DNA of 36,373 bases from JBELMB01 sp042088665 (GTDB lineage: Bacteria > Pseudomonadota > Alphaproteobacteria > Rhodobacterales > Rhodobacteraceae). Both the position numbers and the translations under genes were made by a program. Shown in pieces: positions 32,385 through 36,373 of the stretch (position 1 is its first letter; each line of letters starts with the position of its first letter). The DNA lies in the NCBI GenBank assembly GCA_042088665.1, contig JBELMB010000039.1, forward strand, positions 1 through 36,373. Reading direction: 5' to 3'. The notes beneath the pieces are model-generated. The model did not search any database. It was given only the letters and a program-made list of their open reading frames with translations, and was not told where the DNA came from.

Positions 32385-33461
32385 TCAGTGCGGGAACGGC
32401 CAAAGGATCAGCTTTTCCCGGATCAGCCGCCAAAGCTGTGCCAGCCCATGCGGTTCCACGATCAGGAACAGCACGATGAGGCTGCCCACAATCATGATGT
32501 TGAGGTGCTCGATCAGGGCGCTGTCAATGGGAATCCCCAGCGCATTGGGCACGAGGTTCAAAACCACGGGCAGGCCCACGATCAGGATCGCGCCCAGATA
32601 GTTGCCCATGATGGACCCAAGACCACCGATGATCGCAATGAACAGCACCTGAAAACTCAGCGGAATGTCAAAGACGTTGGGCTCTGCCGCGCCCTTCCAT
32701 GCAAAGACGTAGAGCGCCCCGGCCACCCCGACCACATAGCTGGATATCGCAAAGGCCGTCAGCTTCGACCGCATCAGGTTGATGCCGATCAGCTCGGCCG
32801 CGATGTCCATATCGCGCGTCGCCTTCCATGTCCGTCCCAGAGTGCCCCGCGTCAGGTTGATGCAAATCGCCGTCAGCAGCGTCACCACGAACAGCACCAC
32901 GTAGTATTCCGTCACGCTGGCCGCTTGTGGTCCCGTCACGTAGACGCCGAGGATATCGAGGTTGGGCACCTGAATCGCACCCGACGCGTTGTAGTTGTAG
33001 AGCCAGGCCCATTTCTCGAACAGCCAGACCAGAAAGAACTGCGCCGCAAGGGTCGCAATGGCCAGATAAAAGCCCTTGATCCGCAGGCTGGGAATGCCGA
33101 ACAGCACGCCCACCCCGGCGCTGAAAACCCCCGACAGCAGGATCGCCACGATCGGGTTCATCCAGGGCATCAGGGTGACCATCTTGTAGCAGGCATAGGC
33201 CCCCACCCCCATGAAGGCCCCGGTCCCGAGGCTGAGCTGACCAGCATAGCCCGTGAGAATATTCAGCCCCAGCGCCGCAAGCGAAAACACCAGCACCGGA
33301 ATCAGGATCGCCTGGAAGGTGAATTCCGATGCGGTCAGCGGAAAGACCACCCAGGCAAAGATCAAGATCACGATCAGCAGAACACCGTCCTGCTTGACCG
33401 GAAACAGCGCCTGATCGGCCTGATACGAGGTCTTGAACTGCCCCGCGGTTCTATAAAGCAT
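32385..33461 (-). CDS. livM: Liv-type ABC transporter permease (LivM)
   Basis: Inner-membrane permease of 358 residues with about ten hydrophobic segments. Typical LivM parts are ALGLNILTGYAGQLSLGTGAFMGVGAY in the N-terminal half and GRTWKATRDMDIAAELIGINLMRSKLTAFAISSYVVGVAGALY (the ATPase-contacting EAA-like loop) in the middle, then FIAIIGGLGSIMGNYLGAILI. It pairs with LivH. ATG at 33461 has AAGGCGAG upstream. The upstream neighbour is a decayed LysE-type gene, so the LivH-LivM operon is interrupted by about 1.1 kb of other DNA. Confidence 0.93.
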   Translation of the reverse strand: MLYRTAGQFKTSYQADQALFPVKQDGVLLIVILIFAWVVFPLTASEFTFQAILIPVLVFSLAALGLNILTGYAGQLSLGTGAFMGVGAYACYKMVTLMPWMNPIVAILLSGVFSAGVGVLFGIPSLRIKGFYLAIATLAAQFFLVWLFEKWAWLYNYNASGAIQVPNLDILGVYVTGPQAASVTEYYVVLFVVTLLTAICINLTRGTLGRTWKATRDMDIAAELIGINLMRSKLTAFAISSYVVGVAGALYVFAWKGAAEPNVFDIPLSFQVLFIAIIGGLGSIMGNYLGAILIVGLPVVLNLVPNALGIPIDSALIEHLNIMIVGSLIVLFLIVEPHGLAQLWRLIREKLILWPFPH

Positions 33462-33481
33462 CTCGCCTTACCCCTTTGCCT

Positions 33482-33914
33482 TCATGTTCTTTGCAGCGTC
33501 GACATGGCCAGCTTGAGCCCGAGAGCCACAAGCCTGCCGCCAAACGCACGGTCGATTCATGCGCCGATCTGTGGCCCCTGCCGCATGGCGAGTGCCACGC
33601 GGGCTGCGGCCCGGACCAGCGGTGTTGCCACACATGCCGCCACCACGATGATCAAAACCCCATGCAGGGCCAGTTGCGCTCATGCCGGACCTGCGCCCGG
33701 CACGACAAGTTGCGGCATCAACGCGCCTTGCCGGTAGACAACCGCCAACCCCACGGAGCCATGCCCACATGCCGACAGAGGCACCCAGCGCCGCCAGCAA
33801 GATCGCGGCAACCATGCGCCCGGCTTCCGCCACATGCGTGGTCAGCGCAAGCGCGCCAAAGCTCCAGAACCCGGCCCTGGCCACCACGGTGAGGATCGCG
33901 ATCAGCTTGGCCAT
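33482..33914 (-). pseudogene. Decayed LysE/RhtB family exporter
   Basis: Membrane-protein remnant in two frames. The first (from 33914) reads MAKLIAILTVVARAG and EAGRMVAAILLAALGASVGM, like the early part of LysE proteins. After a frameshift the second frame gives ALMPQLVVPGAGPA, TGA, AQLALHGVLIIVVAA... MRQGPQIGA, TGA, IDRAFGGRLVALGLKLAMS, the C-terminal half of the family. From memory Trp is usual at both stop positions (PGAGPxWAQL and RWLDRAFGG), so both TGA look like TGG-to-TGA changes. About 60 residues are missing between the two parts. It sits inside the liv cluster. The family call is from pattern only. Confidence 0.65.
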
Positions 33915-34031
33915 GGGTTTGCCTTCAAGGTCGGGGAAACACACTGTTCCATGTTTTTCGCGTTTTTGCATTGCCTTGCACATACCTCGGCCAACATAGT
34001 TGCCGAGATTCGCGAAACGCCGGAGCGCCCC

Positions 34032-34205
34032 ATGAAAGACGATTTCGACAGCCATGTGCGCCAGATGATCTCTGAAGCCGAAGCGGATATCGGCTTTGAC
34101 CGCGATCCGGAACCAGAGCCACCGCTGACCGCGCTTGTGCAGAGCATGTCTGCCCCGGGCATCGCGATGATGCGCGCGTTCTGGTGGCCAAACTGGCGCA
34201 AGTGA
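34032..34205 (+). CDS. Hypothetical 57-residue protein
   Basis: Small acidic, soluble ORF: MKDDFDSHVRQMISEAEAD, then a Pro/Glu stretch and a C-terminal MMRAFWWPNWRK. CGGAG precedes the ATG by 7 bases and the codon use fits the genome. It is the only plus-strand gene in the liv region, divergent from the LysE remnant and convergent with the small membrane protein gene (4 bp between). No family recognised. The bipartite acidic/aromatic composition argues for a real gene, but the short length leaves doubt. Confidence 0.5.
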   Translation: MKDDFDSHVRQMISEAEADIGFDRDPEPEPPLTALVQSMSAPGIAMMRAFWWPNWRK

Positions 34206-34209
34206 CCGC

Positions 34210-34467
34210 CTAGCCGCGCCAGCGCGTCAGGACCACGGCCAGCGATTTTACCAGTGGCACGCCGACCAAGCCCAGCAAGGACATCACCAACACGCCCTGC
34301 AAGGCGATGTACAGATACGGGTGCCGGGCCTGCAAACCCGGCTCTGGGTCGAGCACGGGAATGGACTGTCCGACCGCGTCCATCAGCAACCAATAGCCGC
34401 TGAGAAAGACGCCTGCGCAACACAGCAACGCCACCGCCAGCACGGCAGGCCATGAAAGCCAGGGCAT
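34210..34467 (-). CDS. Small membrane protein, two predicted helices
   Basis: An 85-residue protein with two hydrophobic segments (about 7-28, VLAVALLCCAGVFLSGYWLL, and about 53-76, IALQGVLVMSLLGLVGVPLV), joined by a polar loop with DPEPGLQARHPY. Probably in the inner membrane with both ends cytoplasmic. A strong AGGAGG lies 9 bases before the ATG. It lies between livH and livM on their strand, 134 bp after livH, and could be an accessory of the transporter or an unrelated insertion. No family recognised. Confidence 0.72.
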   Translation of the reverse strand: MPWLSWPAVLAVALLCCAGVFLSGYWLLMDAVGQSIPVLDPEPGLQARHPYLYIALQGVLVMSLLGLVGVPLVKSLAVVLTRWRG

Positions 34468-34601
34468 GGTCGTGTCCTCCTATGCGGGGGTGCAGGGTCA
34501 CGTGGCGAAGCCTTTCTTGATCTGGCGAGGTCGGGGCGCGGGGCACAGCCGGCAATTCTGTCAGGTGGCAAAGGGGGATGGGTGGGGCCAGCGCCCCACC
34601 T

Positions 34602-35555
34602 CTATACCCTTTCGATGATGCGTTCCCCAAACAGCCCCTGCGGCCGGAACAACAACACGATCAGGGCGAGGACGAAGGCAAACCATGTCTCGGTGTTGCC
34701 CCCCAACAGGGGTTGCCCCCAGTAGATCTCGAACAGTTTTTCCAGAAGGCCGATCATCAGCCCGCCAACGATGGCGCCCGCGATGCTTTCCAGCCCGCCC
34801 AGCATGAGCACCGGCAGAGCCTTGTAGGCGATCACTTCCAGCGCAAAGCTGACGCCAGCCCGTGCGCCCCAGGCGACCCCGGTGACCAGCGCGATGATGC
34901 CCGCAATGAACCAGACCAGAACCCAGACGGTCTGCAAGGAGATGCCCACCGACAGCGCAGCCTGGTGATCGTCGCCCAACGCGCGGATCGCACGACCCAT
35001 CTGCGTGTAGTTCAGGAAGGCCAGCAAGGCCGCCACGAGCCCCGCGGCCACCAGCACCACGGTCAGGTCAAGGTGCTGGATGATCAGCAGCCCTCCCCAG
35101 GGTTCCAACACTGTATCTCCGGTTGGAATACCCAGCTCGGCGGTGATCATCTGCTTGTTTTCGCCGCCAAAGATCGTCTCGCCGAACCCGATGAGGAAGA
35201 GCGTGATCCCGATCGTGGCCATGAACAGGATGATGTCCGGTTGCCCCACGAGGGGTCGCAGAACGACCCGTTCGATGGTGACGGCAAGTGCAAACATCAC
35301 CACCAGCGTCAGCAGGACGGCAATCCAGGCCGGCACGCCGTAGGCATGCAGGCCCACCAGCGTCAGCGCGGCAAAGACCACCATGATCCCCTGCGCAAAG
35401 TTGAAGATCCGGCTGGATCGGAAGATCAGGACAAAACCCAGTGCAATCAGCGCGTAGAGAATGCCAGAGACCAGACCTTCCCACAGCACCTGCAACAGGA
35501 AGTCGGGGTATTTGACCATCTCGACAAAGGGCGTCACAAAGATATTTTCAAACAT
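34602..35555 (-). CDS. livH: Liv-type ABC transporter permease (LivH)
   Basis: Inner-membrane permease of 317 residues with eight or so hydrophobic segments. Typical features are GLVSGILYALIALGFVLIFRSSRIFNFAQG near the N terminus (LivH signature), RAIRALGDDHQAALSVGI (ATPase contact loop), and VLMLGGLESIAGAIVGGLMIGL near the end. It forms the membrane channel with LivM. The upstream neighbour on the same strand is a secreted unknown protein that overlaps livG. The ribosome site (GGGAAAAG) is weak. Confidence 0.93.
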   Translation of the reverse strand: MFENIFVTPFVEMVKYPDFLLQVLWEGLVSGILYALIALGFVLIFRSSRIFNFAQGIMVVFAALTLVGLHAYGVPAWIAVLLTLVVMFALAVTIERVVLRPLVGQPDIILFMATIGITLFLIGFGETIFGGENKQMITAELGIPTGDTVLEPWGGLLIIQHLDLTVVLVAAGLVAALLAFLNYTQMGRAIRALGDDHQAALSVGISLQTVWVLVWFIAGIIALVTGVAWGARAGVSFALEVIAYKALPVLMLGGLESIAGAIVGGLMIGLLEKLFEIYWGQPLLGGNTETWFAFVLALIVLLFRPQGLFGERIIERV

Positions 35556-35708
35556 GTGTCAGCTTTTCCCGCAGCTTGGTGGGGTTGCCGGGGGTGACCC
35601 GGGTATCACGCAAGATCATCATCGATTGTCTTTCCTGCTCTCCGAAGGGCGCAACCACAGGGGCGCGGCATCCGGTCCATGGCGCGGATGACGCTTGGCG
35701 CAACAGGC

Positions 35709-36206
35709 TCATGGTGCCTCGCTCCGGCCAGTGAAAATCGTCAACTCGGGGCTGAAGGCAAACATGACAGAGGCCCCCTCGCGCATGGTGAACATGCGAT
35801 TGCCTTCGGGCATGTCGGGCAATTCGTAAAACGGCGCGTTGTCACTCACGAGGTGCCGCTCCGGAAAGTCGCGCAGGCTGGATTGCACACCGCCGATGGC
35901 CGCAACCTCGCAATTCCCGGGCCCGCGCACCACCAGCAGCGCGTCGGGTTGCTTGTCTTGCAGGTAATAGACGTCATGCGGCGTGCCGCCTGTGTGCTCT
36001 TGCTTTTCTACCGCGCTCAGCGCCACCAGACCGTCCGTGTCCACGGCGCGATTGGCAAGGATTGCGGGCAGGCAGCGTTCCAGCACACCGGTCTCGAACC
36101 CGGACACAACGTCCTTGGCGCTGACGCCACCCGCCGACAAAAGCGTCGCCCCGAAAACCGTCGCCAGCCCGCGACACACTGCGAAACCAAGCGACCGGCG
36201 CATCAT
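35709..36206 (-). CDS. Secreted protein of unknown function
   Basis: A 165-residue protein with a signal peptide (about 1-30, ATVFGATLLSAGGVSA before KDVV). The mature part is about 135 residues with two Cys (ERCLP and GNCEV) that could form a disulfide. Segments ALSAVEKQEHTGG and VYYLQDKQPDALLVVRG look like a compact alpha/beta domain. No family recognised. Its ATG overlaps the livG stop (ATGA), so it is translationally coupled to the transporter ATPase, which suggests a periplasmic role linked to the imported compound. The end is 153 bp before livH. Confidence 0.75.
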   Translation of the reverse strand: MMRRSLGFAVCRGLATVFGATLLSAGGVSAKDVVSGFETGVLERCLPAILANRAVDTDGLVALSAVEKQEHTGGTPHDVYYLQDKQPDALLVVRGPGNCEVAAIGGVQSSLRDFPERHLVSDNAPFYELPDMPEGNRMFTMREGASVMFAFSPELTIFTGRSEAP

Positions 36207-36373
36207 TGCGACACCCCGAGGTAGGCATCGATCACGTTCTGGTTGCTCCGCACCTCATCAGGCGTGCCGTCGCCGATCTTTTTGCCGTAGTCCATGACCA
36301 CCACCCGGTCAGAGATGTCCATGACCACGCCCATGTCGTGTTCGATCAGCGCGATGGTGGTGCCGAATTCATC
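36203..36373 (-). CDS. livG: Liv-type ABC transporter ATP-binding protein (LivG), C-terminal part
   Basis: The last 56 codons of an ABC ATPase, cut by the right end of the window. The frame begins with the switch-His strand TIALIEHDMGVVMDISDRVVVMDYGKKI in two parts, then DGTPDEVRSNQNVIDAYLG, the characteristic end of LivG. It is the second ATPase of the transporter, with LivF. The stop TGA overlaps the ATG of the following secreted-protein gene. Confidence 0.9.
   Translation of the reverse strand, partial: DEFGTTIALIEHDMGVVMDISDRVVVMDYGKKIGDGTPDEVRSNQNVIDAYLGVSQ

Noticed and set aside
33557..33682. UGA read as tryptophan in the LysE-like sequence
   Set aside because: Other genes here use TGA as a normal stop (for example mscS, dgcA's neighbours and livG), and the same remnant also has a frameshift and a deletion.
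32217..33737. 506-codon plus-strand ORF opposite livM and the binding protein
   Set aside because: Its composition (Gln/His/Asp/Arg-rich) is typical of antisense to membrane proteins; no recognisable domain.

Overview
The window is about 36 kb of GC-rich DNA with the gene content and spacing of a marine Rhodobacteraceae chromosome (Roseobacter group, Alphaproteobacteria). The identification rests on the look of the proteins: an Mcl1 malyl-CoA lyase, a DUF4170-waaA-lpxK cluster, a zinc-independent bL36, a periplasmic pseudo-caspase with peptidoglycan-binding domains, and a Liv-type ABC cluster next to a phenylacetate-CoA-ligase-like gene. I see no phage, insertion sequence, integrase or CRISPR array. 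It reads as ordinary chromosome with several patches of gene decay.

Layout. 1-2.6 kb: glutathione S-transferase, SDR oxidoreductase and AEC transporter on the plus strand. 2.7-3.6 kb: a decay patch with a frameshifted and internally deleted class II aldolase and the C-terminal stub of a GMC oxidoreductase. 3.8-5.0 kb: YbgC-like thioesterase and a small HNH nuclease, separated by 450 bp that hold four copies of a GTAC-centred motif in two matched inverted pairs. 5.0-10.2 kb: MscS channel, flavoprotein and a convergent BON/OmpA protein. 10.5-15.0 kb (minus strand): D-amino-acid transaminase, DEDDh exonuclease, Nudix hydrolase, and dgcA-dgcN, the two-gene D-glutamate catabolic module. 15.2-16.2 kb: mcl1, divergent from dgcN. 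16.6-20.3 kb: dapB, rbfA, a secreted phosphodiester glycosidase and a TldD/PmbA protein. 20.3-23.6 kb: inositol-monophosphatase-family enzyme, then DUF4170-waaA-lpxK (Kdo/lipid A synthesis). 23.6-25.2 kb: N-formylglutamate amidohydrolase, tRNA-Val(GAC) and rpmJ. 25.4-27.3 kb: secreted pseudo-caspase whose reading frame continues past an amber codon into a second peptidoglycan-binding domain. 27.4-36.4 kb: a transport and activation locus (CoA ligase, LivF, substrate-binding protein, LivM, LivH, LivG cut by the window edge) interrupted by a secreted unknown protein, a small membrane protein, a tiny plus-strand ORF and a decayed LysE/RhtB exporter. A duplicated-domain protein of unknown function lies divergent to the CoA ligase.

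How the genes work together. The D-amino-acid transaminase and DgcN/DgcA suggest use of D-amino acids from peptidoglycan or dissolved organic matter. WaaA and LpxK act on the lipid A core. The Liv-type transporter with an adjacent CoA ligase suggests uptake and CoA activation of an organic acid, possibly aromatic.

The strongest second-look items are: (1) a perfect 21-bp inverted repeat exactly at the aldolase frameshift, as expected from hairpin-templated mutation; (2) the in-frame amber codon in the pseudo-caspase gene; (3) the four-copy GTAC motif; (4) several intergenic arrays of 13-15-bp tandem repeats; (5) a protein made of two near-identical domains of unrecognised family. I did not find a clear multi-gene defence or otherwise new system. 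All family assignments come from reading the sequence; no database search was run.
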